Assembly: GCA_039621445.1 (NCBI GenBank)
Contig: CP154956.1
Location: 61,017,178 to 61,081,177, forward strand
Direction: 5' to 3'
Length of the DNA stretch: 64,000 nt
Source: Euglena gracilis
Taxonomy: Eukaryota; Euglenida; Euglenophyceae; Euglenales
Under the pieces are notes generated by a model. It was not told the DNA's origin and ran no database searches. It worked only from the letters and a program-made list of their open reading frames with translations. Positions 30,527-41,212 of the stretch are shown piece by piece. Made by a program: the position numbers and the translations under genes. How positions within the stretch are numbered: position 1 is the first letter of the stretch; each line of letters begins with the position of its first letter.

Positions 30527-33162
30527 GTGGTACACCTTAGTGGAAAGGTGAGTGGGAAGGTGCAATTTGATATTATCATTTCTACAGGTACAATGGTGAT
30601 CTTCTTGGCGTCATTTGCTTTTGTGATGCTCGTTTGGAAGTATTGTCATCGTCAAATCGGCTTCTTTTTGCTCTGTGCGAGTTTTCAGACAGTTTGAAGT
30701 GTTTTTGTTGTTTGTGGTTTCAGGTTTGACATTCATTTTTGTGTTTACACAAGCAAATAATCCTGGATTTCACCACCCAAAATCTGAAAGTATTTTTTGA
30801 TATTGGATTATCACCAAAGTTTTTTTTAACAATTCCAGGCCGCTGTCGGAAAAGGCAAGAAAATGGAAGAATTTTTTTTGCGTACGTGACTTTCTGGGAT
30901 GGGAATGGAGATTTGAGCATTTCTCAGCAAGTTTTGCAATTTTACAAAAGGAAATTCATGTTTTCTGATTTTGTTGAACCATTTGCTTATCTTTTAGTTT
31001 CTCAATTTTCCAAAATTTGCATGTTTGCAAGAAGCTTTATTTCAAGGCAAGGTGTATTTGTGGTGGGCTGTTGAAAAGCTTGCATTTCATGTGTTGTGAT
31101 GAAATTTAAAATGCATCCTTGCAGAACGTCCCTGAAACAGTGCAGGTAAACCTCATTTGTTTTTCATTTTCATTTTACGGTTGGTTTGCTTATGAATGAA
31201 ATTCCACACCGTTTCGGATTTTCTGTGTTTCGGAAGGAAGCAAAACGGGATTTTTTTCATCATGTTGGGCTGTGTGAGGACATTATTCCAGGATGATTCC
31301 AAAAATGCTCTACAATGCATTGATTTTTTTTAAAAATTTTCCTGCATTTTTGTGCTGTATATTTTGAGTTTCCTCGTTGGAACAAATTTTTCCAACAAAA
31401 AAAAATCCCTGGAAACAAGCAGGAAATTGCGATGTGACAGATTCTGTGATATTTAATTTAATTCATCGTTCATTAATGTGTCGTGTTTGGTATCTTTGCA
31501 AAATTGAAGGAGAGGACAGTTTGATTTGTGGCCTATTTCAACAAAGCAACCCAACGGCAGACAAAAGGCAGCCATTCTCCGACCTGGCCCTGTCTTGGGG
31601 GCCAACTCGCCCACCACAGGTGTGCGGAGGGTAGAGGGCACCTTGGAAGCACATTGGAGATCCTTGTCATTTTTGCTCAGGACCCGTCCCATCCAGGGCA
31701 ACTGTGAGGGCACAGAACTTGAACGCAGAACTCCTCCGCCCCCAACGCCCGTCCCCATTTTTTTCCAAGGCACCTATTTTGAGGTTTGATTTCATTCCAA
31801 AACTGATGGGATCTTCTTATCGCTCTGTATATCTTCATGACCACCCCAAGTAGTTCTGATGTTTCATGAAACAAAAACAATATTTCGGACATTATCAATT
31901 GAAGGACAATCCTCAACATATCCACAGAAAATTTGTGATATTTTTTTGTGTTCCAAGGTATTGTCTTGGTCATCCCAGGGTTTCCAAAAAGATGTTGTTG
32001 GCCAATGAATGAGGACAAAGTTTTCATGTGTTCCGAGCATTCATTTAACACCTGTGTAATTCCCCCCCAGAGGGGGGTTTTGAGAGTGGGTGGGTGGGTT
32101 GGGGCATCTGGACCCGCCGGGCTGCGCCATGAGTCAGATTTTGCCCGGCCAAATCCGGGCCGGAATTCTTTTTCAGCATTTTCGGCTGATTTTAGCTGGA
32201 TTTTGGGTGGGTGGGTGGGCAGTTGACTGCCCGGAGGGAGGGTCGTGAGTATGTGGGTTTTCGAAATAAAGTGGGTGGGTGGGTGGGTTTGGGCCCGAAA
32301 AAAAAGTGCCCCCCCCCCCCCGGGAGGAATCTATGCCTCCCAAGGCCAACGACAGGCATGATGGCGAAAAAAAACTCAAAGTAGTGCAACCCATTGCAGT
32401 GAGCCACAGCGCACATCAAATGATATTACCCAGAAGTTCCAAAGGGGAGTTGGAGAAACCATCCTACGTCGCGCCCCCTGCAGCCCAGCAGCAGCCCAGC
32501 AGGGGGTTGGGTGGGGGGGCGGGGGCAGCCAGGCAGCAAAGGATGACAGGGGGCCAGGGTTGGCTGTGCGAACCCATCCACAGGACCCAGTGGGGTCGGG
32601 CAGTGGTTGAGCGTGGGGTCTGGGGGCGTGAACAGAGGGCCAACCTTCCTGTCTTGTGCTGAGTTCCTCTCCTCACAGCACGCCCTGGCCAGAGCACCAC
32701 GGAGTTGAATCAGGACAAGCCTGGTCAATTGCCTTTCGAGTTCGACGACTCCTGGAGCGGGGCAGCCAAGCACGCTTGCCATGGACTAATGGAAGTTGTC
32801 CTCAGAGTCCTTAAAGTCTTCAAATGGCAGTCCTCATTTTCGGGAAGGCAAAAAGCCTCAACAAACAAAGAAATAGGAGGAATTCCATTGTGCAGACCGA
32901 GCCAGTCTAAAGCTTCCTTTTGGGGAAATTTCAAATCTCTGCGGTGTTGTCGGGTCGCTGCAGGTTGTTGGTGGTGGGGGCAGCCACAGCACAGGCCATG
33001 GTCGAAAAGCACATCTTTTTTTGATGCCGGACCCCCCCCTCCCCGCAGGGTTCGGACCAACCCTGGGCACCGGGCCGAAAGTCAGTTCACTCGGACCTCG
33101 CCACTCTTTCCTGGCACCTGCCCTTTTTTCAAACCCTGGTCGACCCCCCACCAGGCCTTCTT
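30527..33162. other. Intergenic stretch with unplaced open segments
   Basis: Openness at 30739-31074 (+) and a segment EGEDSLICGLFQQSN before a CACAG|GTGTGC donor at 31618 might be exons. An ORF at 32705-33361 (+, ELNQDKPGQLPFEFDDSW) overlaps the DTW gene start in another frame. A C/G-run inverted block lies at 32066-32330. No family is recognised for any of these. Confidence 0.3.
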
Positions 33163-34046
33163 ATGGCTTACCCACCAGTGTGCCGCAACACCCCGTCAGG
33201 CCCACCACCGGGCCATGATGCCGCGCACTGTGAACACGTCCTCATCCGCGTTCAGACCAAGACGAGGCGGCGGGGAGGCTCCCCAGTTTGCCCTCAGTGC
33301 TGGGCCAACCAGCCGGCGTGCGTCTGATTTGGGCAGCATTGGCCACTGCTTGAATGTCTGACTCCCATGAAAGGGGAATGTGTAACCTCCCCCCCAAAGC
33401 ATGACCGTCCCAAAAATGACCCCCGTACTGATTTCCACCCCCAAAAAGCAGACCCCCCCGGAACTTTGAGAGAATCTTAAATTGATCCCAAAAGTAAATC
33501 ACCCAAAAATAAAGTAAATCACCCTTTTTTTGATTTTCCCCCATTTTTTTCATGTGCGAGAATTTGCATTTTGACCTAACTTTTGTTTTGTGTTATAAAA
33601 GATCCTGTTTTTTTTGGCTTTTGGATCCTCCCGGGCATGCTTTTGTTGGCTGAGATTTTCAGCAACAGCGTTGACCCCAGAATCCCAGTTCCAAGTGAGG
33701 ACCTGCAGTCTGCTCTCCCGAGCAATCCCAACGATGATCCCCCACGAGGGGCATCTGTGAAGGGGAACCGATTTACCGATTGCCAGCACCCAGCATTTCT
33801 TCACCCAGCATGAATTTCTTACGCCAGACCCCACCCTCCCAAGGGGGGTGGGTGGGTGGGTGGGTCTGTCCTAAATCTGGGGGAAGGGGGCCGATCCCCC
33901 ACACCCCCTTCGTGTTTTCCAACAGCGCCAGTTTTAGCTCAAGATTTTCCTTGCATTATCAGCTTTGCATCCCAAGCTCTCGTGACAACATCATCAAGTA
34001 TTCTACCCCTCCAGGAGTTGAAGTTGTGCTGTGGATGCATCACAAG
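33163..34046 (+). CDS. DTW gene: exons 1 and 2 (CxxC...CLC motif)
   Basis: Exon 1 (33163-33321) starts MAYPPVCRNTPSG and ends CPQCWANQPAC before GTCTGA. Exon 2 (33963-34046) continues LCIPSSRDNIIKYS to VVLWMHHK before GTTTGT. The join recreates the conserved CLC exactly at the splice point, which fixes both sites. Confidence 0.8.
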
Positions 34047-35634
34047 GTTTGTGTGTTTTTTTCCTTTTGGTTTTTCAGATGCATATTTCATTTGACTCCT
34101 CCTCTTCGGATGTGGCGGATGTGGCAATGGGTCTCCAGCTCTAATTTGGAATTGCTTTTCCCCATTCCGAACCATTTCAAGGCCGTTTCGCCTATGGCCC
34201 CCAACAGGTTCGCTTGTTGCACACAAATGTGGCCCCTGCTCAACGCTGGCCCCCGGCGCAACATTTGTTCTTTTTTTTTTCATCTGAGGCCATCGCCAAC
34301 CTTTGTTGCAGGAATGGGGCACCCCTTCCAACACGGGCGTCTTGTTGGCCCGGAGCCTGCGGGGCACCCGTGCAGACCGCTGGCAGGCACCTCCTTCGCC
34401 ATGGGCACAGCCCTTCACTGCATTTCCACTGAACCGCTCCACGTCCAAAATCCTTGTGCAGGTCCGGCAGTGCGGAAAGGGGAATAACGTGGGGGGGGAC
34501 TGGGCCAGCGGTGTGGGGTCGGCTGCTGATGAAGGGGCTGCCGCAGCACGACCAGGAGCTGCGTTCCCTTCTGGCGTGGCTTGCACCAACCCGGGCCCCC
34601 TGCCCATACATCTCTCTAAGGTTTTGCGAACCCCCCCCCCCGGGGGGGGGGCTGCTGCAGCCAGCCCCGATTTGGGCCCAGCCCAGCCGCAGCAGCACCC
34701 CCCCCCTGGGGGGGGGGGGTGCTGCTAGCCCAGCTAGCCAGCCCCTTTTTTGGGGGTCCAGCCCAAAATTTTTCGGCGCGAAGCGCCGAAAAATTTTGAA
34801 AAAATGTGTTCAAAAGTGGCCAAAAATGGGGTTTGGGGGGCGTTTTGGGCATTTTTGGGGGGTTTCAGATGCATCATTTTTTCAAAACTGTGTTCTGCAG
34901 GTCATTTTTGGGCATTTTTCCGATTTCAGTCCAGCTCGCCCCGGTTCGGGTCCAGCCGGGGTCCACCCCCCCCCCCCCCCGGGGGGGGGGGCGGGCTAGC
35001 CAGCCCAAATTTCTAGCCAGCCCAAATTTCTAGCCCCAGCCCAGCAACCCCCCCCCCCCCGGGGGCCTTAAAGAGATGTATGCCCCTGCCCACTCAAGTG
35101 GCATTGTGCCTCGGATGTCCCTCCCGATGGGTTCCGGCCACCCGCCAACCGACCCCCACCGCCTGTGCGTCGTCCTGTGGCCCGGCGGGTGCTCCGGCCC
35201 CCGCGTGACATCTGCCGCCGAGGTGTGGGCGGCGACCCAGGCGGAGGGCCCAGAGGGCGTGCCGACGAAGACCGTCACGCTGATCCTCCTCGACAGCACG
35301 TGGACCGGGGCGCGGCGGATGATGCGCCGCCTGCCAGCCACAGTGACCTGCTGGGCCCTGTCCGGCGCTGACCTGTCGTGGCACACTGCTGACGGGGTCA
35401 GAGGGCTGCTCCCCCTTTTTTCTCTGGGTTTTTTTCTTGGTTTTTTCTGGGTGGGTTTTCTGAGAAAGGTTGTGGGCTGAGGGTTTTTTTCCCAGTTTGG
35501 TGTTTTGGGGGGCTTTTGAACGCCCCAACCCCAGGGTGCGGTGAGGTGAGACATTTATTTATTCTGCAGGTATTTTGTGTATATATGTATACATAGTCAT
35601 GTGATATGTATAGATAGCGACATATAGATAGATG

Positions 35635-35726
<92 letters not shown>

Positions 35727-36074
35727 TGTGTGTGTGTATGTATGTATGTACGTATATATGTATGTATGAAAATATAGATATGTGGACATGCATATGGATA
35801 TTGTTTGCCCCGATCCCCCCGGTTGCCAACCCCGCGGGCAGTGCTCTGGAGCCCGCCGGACGATGGGCCTGTCCCGTCCCTCATCGCCCCTCTGCGGAAG
35901 CGCAACGGGGTGAACCCGACCGAGGTGTGCACCGCCCAGGCCGGGGTAGCCGCCCTGCGGGCCCTGGGGCTGCCGGCCGCCGCCGCCCACCGCCTGCTGG
36001 CCCTCATCCGCAGCAAGGTCACCCGCGTCGCTGGCCTGCGCAGCCACACCCGCGCGCGGTTGGTGCCTGTGTGA
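33163..36074 (+). CDS. DTW-domain protein, probable tRNA-uridine aminocarboxypropyltransferase
   Basis: DTW proteins (bacterial TapT, eukaryotic DTWD1/DTWD2) transfer the aminocarboxypropyl group of S-adenosylmethionine to tRNA uridine, giving acp3U. Exons: 33163-33321, 33963-34046, 34312-34369, 34509-34575, 35099 to about 35425, 35842-36074. Joined exons give the N-terminal CPQCW...CLC zinc-type motif, then VVLWMHHKEWGTPSNTGVLL. The signature D-x-T-W follows as LILLDSTWTGARRMM, and then a C-terminal EVCTAQAGVAALRALG that matches the family's STxEA region. The start ATG at 33163 has G at +4. The first four junctions keep phase. The exon 5 to 6 boundary is not settled. A family A transposon lies inside intron 4 and a GATA microsatellite in intron 5. 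Coding GC is high in exons 5 and 6. Confidence 0.82.
34312..34575 (+). CDS. DTW gene: exons 3 and 4
   Basis: Exon 3 (34312-34369) starts EWGTPSNTGVLLARSL and ends in phase 1 before GTGCAG. Exon 4 (34509-34575) follows TGGGCCAG and encodes VWGRLLMKGLPQHDQELRSL. It ends in phase 2 before GTGGCT. The content matches the NTGxL and xELxxLL elements of DTW proteins. Confidence 0.65.
34605..35082. mobile_element. Family A miniature transposon, copy 2 (inside DTW gene)
   Basis: Ends CATACATCTCTCTAAGG and CCTTAAAGAGATGTATG. CCCCTGCC at 34597-34604 and 35083-35090 is an exact 8-bp TSD. The 478-bp body closely matches copy 1 at 11165-11622. It sits in a predicted intron that would be only 37 nt without it. 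Confidence 0.93.
35099..36074 (+). CDS. DTW gene: exons 5 and 6 (catalytic DxTW motif, C-terminus)
   Basis: Exon 5 begins at 35099 after CTCAAG and contains RLCVVLWPGGCSG followed by TLILLDSTWTGARRMMRRLP. Exon 6 (35842-36074) begins after GCGGGCAG and encodes PLRKRNGVNPTEVCTAQAG to the stop. Exon 6 needs a phase-1 donor. The only in-phase choice I found is CTGG|GTTTTT near 35425, so this boundary is tentative. Confidence 0.7.
35633..35727. repeat. (GATA)n microsatellite
   Basis: About 24 tandem GATA units in intron 5 of the DTW gene, followed by a short GT/GTAT stretch. Confidence 0.95.
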
Positions 36075-36154
36075 GGCGGTGGGCCCCTTGTTGTCCCTGG
36101 GCCACAGCCGACCGAGGGTTTTTTTTTCCGGGTCAAAGAGATTGCTGACACCTG

Positions 36155-36312
36155 GGGCTCCGCACTTTCGGGGCCATTGCCAGGCCATGCCTTGTTCGCC
36201 GGCAAGTGGTGTCTGGGTTGGTTTGGTGTGCTGGGTTAGGGGGTTCCACTTAATGCCTTTTGTGGCCGGAGTTGGCTGACTCTTACTTTCCCCCATGACA
36301 CCCAGAAGAAAG
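36155..36312 (+). repeat. DIRS-associated terminal-type repeat, copy T1
   Basis: It shares GGCTCCG, GGCCATGCCTTG, GCTGGGTTAGG, CCGGAGTTGGCTGACTCTT and GACACCCAGAAGAAAGGA with T2. It lies about 360 bp upstream of T2 and immediately after the DTW gene. Confidence 0.55.
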
Positions 36313-36400
36313 GAACGACGACATCTTATCAATTTGAAAGGAGAAGGAGACAGTTGATCAATTCAAAATGATCAAGAGCGAGACGCTTGCGCCGAGCTAC

Positions 36401-36500
36401 GGGTTTTCTTTAGCCGGAGGGCACCCCATCCCCCCGGGGGGGGTGCAGCCCGGCCGCAGGCCGGCCAGCCAACTTGGCTGCCCAGGTCACCTGTCACTGC
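36401..36500. mobile_element. Family E terminal fragment
   Basis: GGGTTTTCTTTAGCCGGAGG, a C/G-run, GCCCGGCCGCAGGCCGGCC and AGCCAACTTGGCTGCCCAGG match one arm of the element at 12064-12488. It is truncated and lies between T1 and T2. Confidence 0.55.
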
Positions 36501-36509
36501 ATGACACCT

Positions 36510-36675
36510 CGGGCTCCGAAGTTTGCCATTGCGAGGCCATGCCTTGCTCGCGGGCGGTTTGCTGTGTGATTGGTCGCTGCGCTGGGTTAGGAGTCCCGCT
36601 TAGTGCCTTTTTTCGCCGGAGTTGGCTGACTCTTGACTTGCCCTTCGACACCCAGAAGAAAGGAAAAGAGTTCAC
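36510..36675 (+). repeat. DIRS-like element left-end repeat, copy T2
   Basis: It contains GAGGCCATGCCTTGCTCGCG, GCTGGGTTAGGAGTCCCGCT and CGCCGGAGTTGGCTGACTCT. The same blocks recur after the RT region at 47505-47620, as expected of the separated repeats of DIRS-like elements. Confidence 0.55.
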
Positions 36676-36749
36676 GAACGAAGAAGAACCAATAAAAGAA
36701 CTCAATATCACTTCAATATCCAGAAGGACACGCACCAGAGGAATATCAA

Positions 36750-37451
36750 TTGAAAAGTCAAATATCAAGTTTCAATTTCCACTTCAATGAGCAATGCAGT
36801 GGGAAAGAAAGTGGAATTATTTGGTCAGGGACATCCTGGAGCAGTGGCCGCAGCAGCTGGAGAACTTGGGGATGCGGTCGACACGTGGCAAGCCGTGGCC
36901 GTTTTTCTCCCCCAGACCCCCACCCCAGAAATTTCCCAGCACTAACCCCCCCCCCCCAAGTGACGGCCACGGTCCTTGGACCACTGTGGCCAGAAGGCCC
37001 AGAAAACAGAAGTCAGCCCCAGCCCTTGGGGGGCAAAAGATGGGCCATGGGGCCCAACATGCTTCAGAATTGGACATCCAAAGCCCACATATCAGGGGCA
37101 TCTCCCCCACAGTTGCCCAGTCACCTGTACACAATTTGGCCAGAAGACGGGAACCAAGGCCAAGGAGGTCAAAACTACAAGGGCCATGGGGGCCAGTTTC
37201 ACAAGCAAATCCCCTCAGGAAGGGGCAGAAAAGGTCTGTCAAACCCCCCCGATTCATCTGGAACAACGGAACAACAGCCCCTCTCAAGGGGGAAGGGGGT
37301 GGCCACAGCAGCCCCCCCAGATTTCCAGTGGGGTTGGAGGCCAAGAGGAACTCCAGGCCTGGAAGACCAACAGATGGATTATGGAGAAAGATTTATGCAT
37401 GGAGGCCTTGGAGGCCAGCAGGGTGGACCCACAGTGGCCACCAAGAAGCTA
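36750..37451 (+). pseudogene. DIRS-like element 1: gag-like ORF, left part
   Basis: A Gly/Pro/Gln-rich ORF reading in the frame that ends GGPTVATKKLR. The same frame and words resume after the nested gypsy element at 44658. The N-terminal part is compositionally odd and may contain frameshifts. Gag-like proteins of these elements are poorly conserved, so assignment rests on position and continuity. Confidence 0.5.
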
Positions 37452-37456
37452 AGGGG

Positions 37457-37646
37457 TGGACGTCTCAGAACATTCTTTTGTTTTTCTTGAAATCCTCGGA
37501 TTCCCAATTTTCTTGATATCCCAATTGTCCCAAAGACGTAACACAATCAATGTAAAGACATAACCAGAGCCAGCAATCTGCACAGGAGGAAAGGTTCGGT
37601 TTAGGAAAACAGTATTCGGTTTCAGGCGGTTAGTAAATAGTCCGCA
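37457..37646 (-). repeat. Gypsy1 3' LTR
   Basis: It matches 44432-44621 over its full length apart from a few substitutions (CATTC/TATTC, CCTCGG/CATGGG, AAAACAG/AATACAG, GCGG/GCTG). The adjacent CCCCCCATGCC (37650) reads GGCATGGGGGG on the element strand and may serve as polypurine tract. Confidence 0.93.
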
Positions 37647-37932
37647 CACGCCCCCCATGCCGGAGGACGCGGCGCCACAGGCACAGGACGAAACGGCATC
37701 ACACCACAAACAAAATGGCTTTACTACGGTTCAAGCACGAATGAATGGTGTTCAACACGAATTGTCCACAAAAAAGGTTCAGAACGACAAATGTCAACAC
37801 AAAGGAAGGTAAAAGAGGTTACTTCCGACGTTCACCGTGGTCCCTTCGCTTCGTGGTTGGCTTGCCATTCAAAGGTAACACAAACCTGGGCGAAACTCCT
37901 CGCATCAATGGCAAGTTTGTGACTGAAAGCCT

Positions 37933-38478
37933 TCAAAGGTTAGACAACAATCCACCCATGGCGAGGCGGGTTGGTGTCTCCTGACCCGAAAAACCATCCA
38001 AAAGGCCCCCTGGGGGGCTTGACTTTCCTCCCGCGTGACTGAAAGCACGATCAAAACATTTGGGGGGAGGCCAGGCTGTCTCTTGAGATGCCAACCCCCA
38101 TTCACATTCTGAAACGTCGCAAAACATTCTGAGCGCCTGGCGTAGGATCGATTGTAAATTGTGATCCACACAATAATTCTTGAAAACCTCATTCATTCTG
38201 CCTCCTGGTTGCACAAAGGAAGCCACAGGCTCCCATGTACTGCTGCTTGCCGGAAAATTCTCCCACCAAACCAAAAATTTCCATCCCCCTTGGTACTTGT
38301 GCTTCAAAATCTTGTAAACATTGTAAAAACCCAATTGTGCTTGTTCTTCTTCTGACATCTGAAGGGGGGGATCCCCTCCCTGGTCTGGCATGGGGGTGTC
38401 ACCCTCCACTGGGTCTCCCACAACCACTTCACCAGTCAAAAGGTCTGGGTTTTCTTCCAAAAGGCTTTCTTCATGCAA
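37933..38478 (-). CDS. Gypsy1 integrase C-terminus with chromodomain
   Basis: About 181 residues. A chromodomain-like stretch (VYKILKHKYQGGWKFLVWWE then SSTWEP) lies near residues 50-85. It has the aromatic residues and the W-E-P turn of chromodomains that direct integration to modified histones. An acidic region precedes it. It is offset in frame from the upstream integrase, so a frameshift separates them. Confidence 0.8.
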   Translation of the reverse strand: MHEESLLEENPDLLTGEVVVGDPVEGDTPMPDQGGDPPLQMSEEEQAQLGFYNVYKILKHKYQGGWKFLVWWENFPASSSTWEPVASFVQPGGRMNEVFKNYCVDHNLQSILRQALRMFCDVSECEWGLASQETAWPPPKCFDRAFSHAGGKSSPPGGLLDGFSGQETPTRLAMGGLLSNL

Positions 38479-39842
38479 AGCAACCTCCCACTTTTTTCAC
38501 AAACCCAAAGAGACATCAATGACCCCTCCCAAAGATGGACGGCTTGCAATTTGCACTGAATTGAACCTCGATTTGAGAGCCCGAAAAGGTCCTTGCCAGG
38601 GGGGGAAAGCTTGGGCCATGATTTGTTTGGCCATCTTTTGTTGTGCACCAAAACATAGTCATCTTCTTCAATTTTTGCTGGTACCCTCCCTTTGTTGGCA
38701 CTCTCAAAATCTTTTTTCCTCAATTCTTTCAATCTCTGGGAAGCTCTTTCTTGAATTTCAATTTGGGTCAACAGCCAAGAATGGGTGTCTGGGTTTGTCA
38801 CCGGTTCTGGGGGTAATTCAAACCTCCAAGCTGGTCTGCCCAAAAACATTTCATGGGGTGACAACATTGTTGTGGGGGAAATCTGTGAATTCATCAAAAA
38901 TGTGCAATACGGGATCAGCTGAACCCAATTTTTGTCCTTGCAAGACAGACTCAAAGCTCGATTATTCTGCAAAAACATTTTATTGACGTTTTCAACCAAA
39001 CCGTTTGATCGGGGGTTCCGGGGCAGAGAAAACAACAATTTCACGTCGAGAGCTTTCAGGGCTGTCTGGTAAAAACCACTGGGCTGTCTGAATCGCACGT
39101 CGTTGTCAGACCTCACAACGGATGGTTTTCCAAAAACAGAAATCCACCGGTCCAAAATAAGCCTCAAAACTCCTTCTCCGGTTACCGTTTTCTGTGTGGG
39201 GATGAATTGGCAAATATGGGATAAGTTGTCGGCCAAAGTCAGCACATAATCAAAACCATTGTAGGGGTCCATTTGCACAAAATCCAAACACAAAACTTCA
39301 TTGCTCACTGTTGGAATCGGTAAAGAACCCACCTTTCCACGGTCACTGGGGCGGTTTTGTTTTGAAAGGGTGCAAATTTCACATGTCATCACAATGGCCC
39401 TGCAAATTTCCAACATGTCTTTCTTGGAAACCTTGGACTGAAAATGGCTCAAAAAGAACAACAAAGTCCTTTCAGCACCAACATGGTTGCTTGCCTTGTG
39501 ACATTCATCCATACAAACCTTCAACAAATGAGATGGAACAACCAATTTTCCTTCACAATACATGGCCTTGGCAGATCTGAACCAAAACTCATTGTCAATG
39601 AAACAGGGTTTTGAAACCTCCACTTTTTCCCAAAAATCCTTCAGTTCTGAATTCAAATAATCCTTTTCTGACACTTGCACTCTGTGGGACAAAACTGAAA
39701 ATCTTCTGCAAAAACAGGTCAAGCTGCACATCCATTTTCTGAAAAGCGTTCCTTGCTTCCTCCTCAAAACGAATTTCAAATTTGTTCTCAAAATCAGCAC
39801 GAGACAAAAAATCACACAATTCATTTTTGCAACCTGCCACAT
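38436..39842 (-). CDS. Gypsy1 integrase
   Basis: 468 residues from the first in-frame Met. The zinc-binding H...H...CEIC segment (HKASNHVGAERTL ... CEICTLSK) precedes the core. The catalytic triad can be read as LDFVQMD, VRSDNDVRF and GLVENVNKMF, that is D, D and E. The extreme N-terminus overlaps RNase H sequence in another frame. Integrase inserts the cDNA copy into the genome. Confidence 0.85.
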   Translation of the reverse strand: MWQVAKMNCVIFCLVLILRTNLKFVLRRKQGTLFRKWMCSLTCFCRRFSVLSHRVQVSEKDYLNSELKDFWEKVEVSKPCFIDNEFWFRSAKAMYCEGKLVVPSHLLKVCMDECHKASNHVGAERTLLFFLSHFQSKVSKKDMLEICRAIVMTCEICTLSKQNRPSDRGKVGSLPIPTVSNEVLCLDFVQMDPYNGFDYVLTLADNLSHICQFIPTQKTVTGEGVLRLILDRWISVFGKPSVVRSDNDVRFRQPSGFYQTALKALDVKLLFSLPRNPRSNGLVENVNKMFLQNNRALSLSCKDKNWVQLIPYCTFLMNSQISPTTMLSPHEMFLGRPAWRFELPPEPVTNPDTHSWLLTQIEIQERASQRLKELRKKDFESANKGRVPAKIEEDDYVLVHNKRWPNKSWPKLSPPGKDLFGLSNRGSIQCKLQAVHLWEGSLMSLWVCEKSGRLLCMKKAFWKKTQTF

Positions 39843-41212
39843 GAACGATATTCAGTTTGAACCGGTTCAAAAACACATACATCCTTCTCAGCCTTTTGTT
39901 GAGGGGGGGTTCACCCTTCAGAAAAGAGGTGACGTCCTCATTGTCCGTCATCCACACAATTGGCAGATATTGCAAAATCCTTGTTTGTGAAGCAATGGTC
40001 AGCACACCACTCAAAATTTCTTTTTCCCAGGTGGTGTATTTTTTTTCTTACCTCACTCCATTTCCAGTTGTAGTGGCCCAAGGGCACCAACCTCATTTCA
40101 CTGGGGTAGTTGTTTTTCAGGGTCCCATCCACCTTCACACCGGTTCGAAAATTCTCAAGAATTTGTGTTTGTTGGAGGGTTTGCCACTGAAACAATGCTG
40201 AAGCACCTCCCAAATCCGAACTGTCAGTCACTAAAACAATCTCTCCTGAACTCCTGGGGGTACCCAAAACATCAAGAGAAGAAAACTTCCTTTTCAATGC
40301 ATTCAAACAACTCTCCTCCTGTTCAGTCCACCTCCATTTCACATTCTTTTTCAGAAGATCTGTCAGTGGGGCTGAGTCAAAGATAAAATTTTTCACGTGT
40401 CTGCGATAAAAATTCATGGCTCCCAAAATTCGCCTCAAATCCCTTTGATTCTGAACTCCAAATATCAGAATTGGTTCAATATTTCTTTTGTTTGCCTGCC
40501 ACATTCCCCATCCCAACGAGAAGCCCAAGTAGTCAATGGTCTGATTCAGAAAAGAACATTTGCTCAATTTGATTCTCACTTGGTTCTTTCTGCAAACTTC
40601 AAACCACTCTTCCAAAAGATACAAATGATCCTCCTCACAATTTGCACCAACCCCTGTGTCATCGAAAAAAGAAGCCAGGTGTCCATCCTTCAAAATCTCT
40701 CTCACCCTCAAATCCGTTTTGCATTGGGAGGTTAGAATTTCCATCAACTCCTGAAAAATCCCCGGAGCATTACTTAGGCCAAACATCGTCCTTTTGGGAC
40801 GAAAACACCTCCCAGAAGGAATGCAAAAGGCAGACAAATTTGCTGCTCTTTTTGTAATTGTGATTTGCCAATACCCACTCCTCATGTCCAGGGTACTTTT
40901 CCAGCGACATTTGGCCAAACGTTCAATCAGAATTTCCATATTTGGCAAAAACCCTGCATGTGTCTTGCTTCTGGAATTCAATTTTCCATAATGAATGACC
41001 ATTCTTCTGGTACTTGACCCTTTTTTGTCCACCAAAAATGTGGGGCTGCACACCTGGGGGATTTCACCAACCGGGAATTGCTCAACCAACCCTGACTTTA
41101 GCAATTCTTCACACTGAAGGTCAATTTCTTTTTCATCCTCCTGGGGCATGGGCCAACACTTTTGCCTTAGGGGTTTGCCTTCCCATTCAGGCTTCAGCTC
41201 AATGTCCATCAA
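39595..41212 (-). CDS. Gypsy1 reverse transcriptase and RNase H
   Basis: RT runs about 41212-39938. LDMRSGYWQITI is the first catalytic motif. FFDDTGVGA replaces the usual YxDD, with Phe for Tyr but both Asp kept. FLNQTIDYLGF and ILGAMNFYRRHVKNF are the thumb and connection motifs. RNase H begins at LVTDSSDLGGASALF and is completed in another frame (40014-39595) by VAGCKNELCDFLSRADF. A frameshift near 40000 splits RNase H. Confidence 0.87.

Noticed and set aside
32705-33361. 218-codon + strand ORF overlapping the DTW start
   Set aside because: The DTW frame is supported by the CPQC...CLC motif across a splice. This other frame has only a short protein-like start and is kept as an unplaced segment.
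35559-35830. Repetitive LSIY/IYLS ORFs on the minus strand
   Set aside because: They are translations of the (GATA)n array in a DTW-gene intron.
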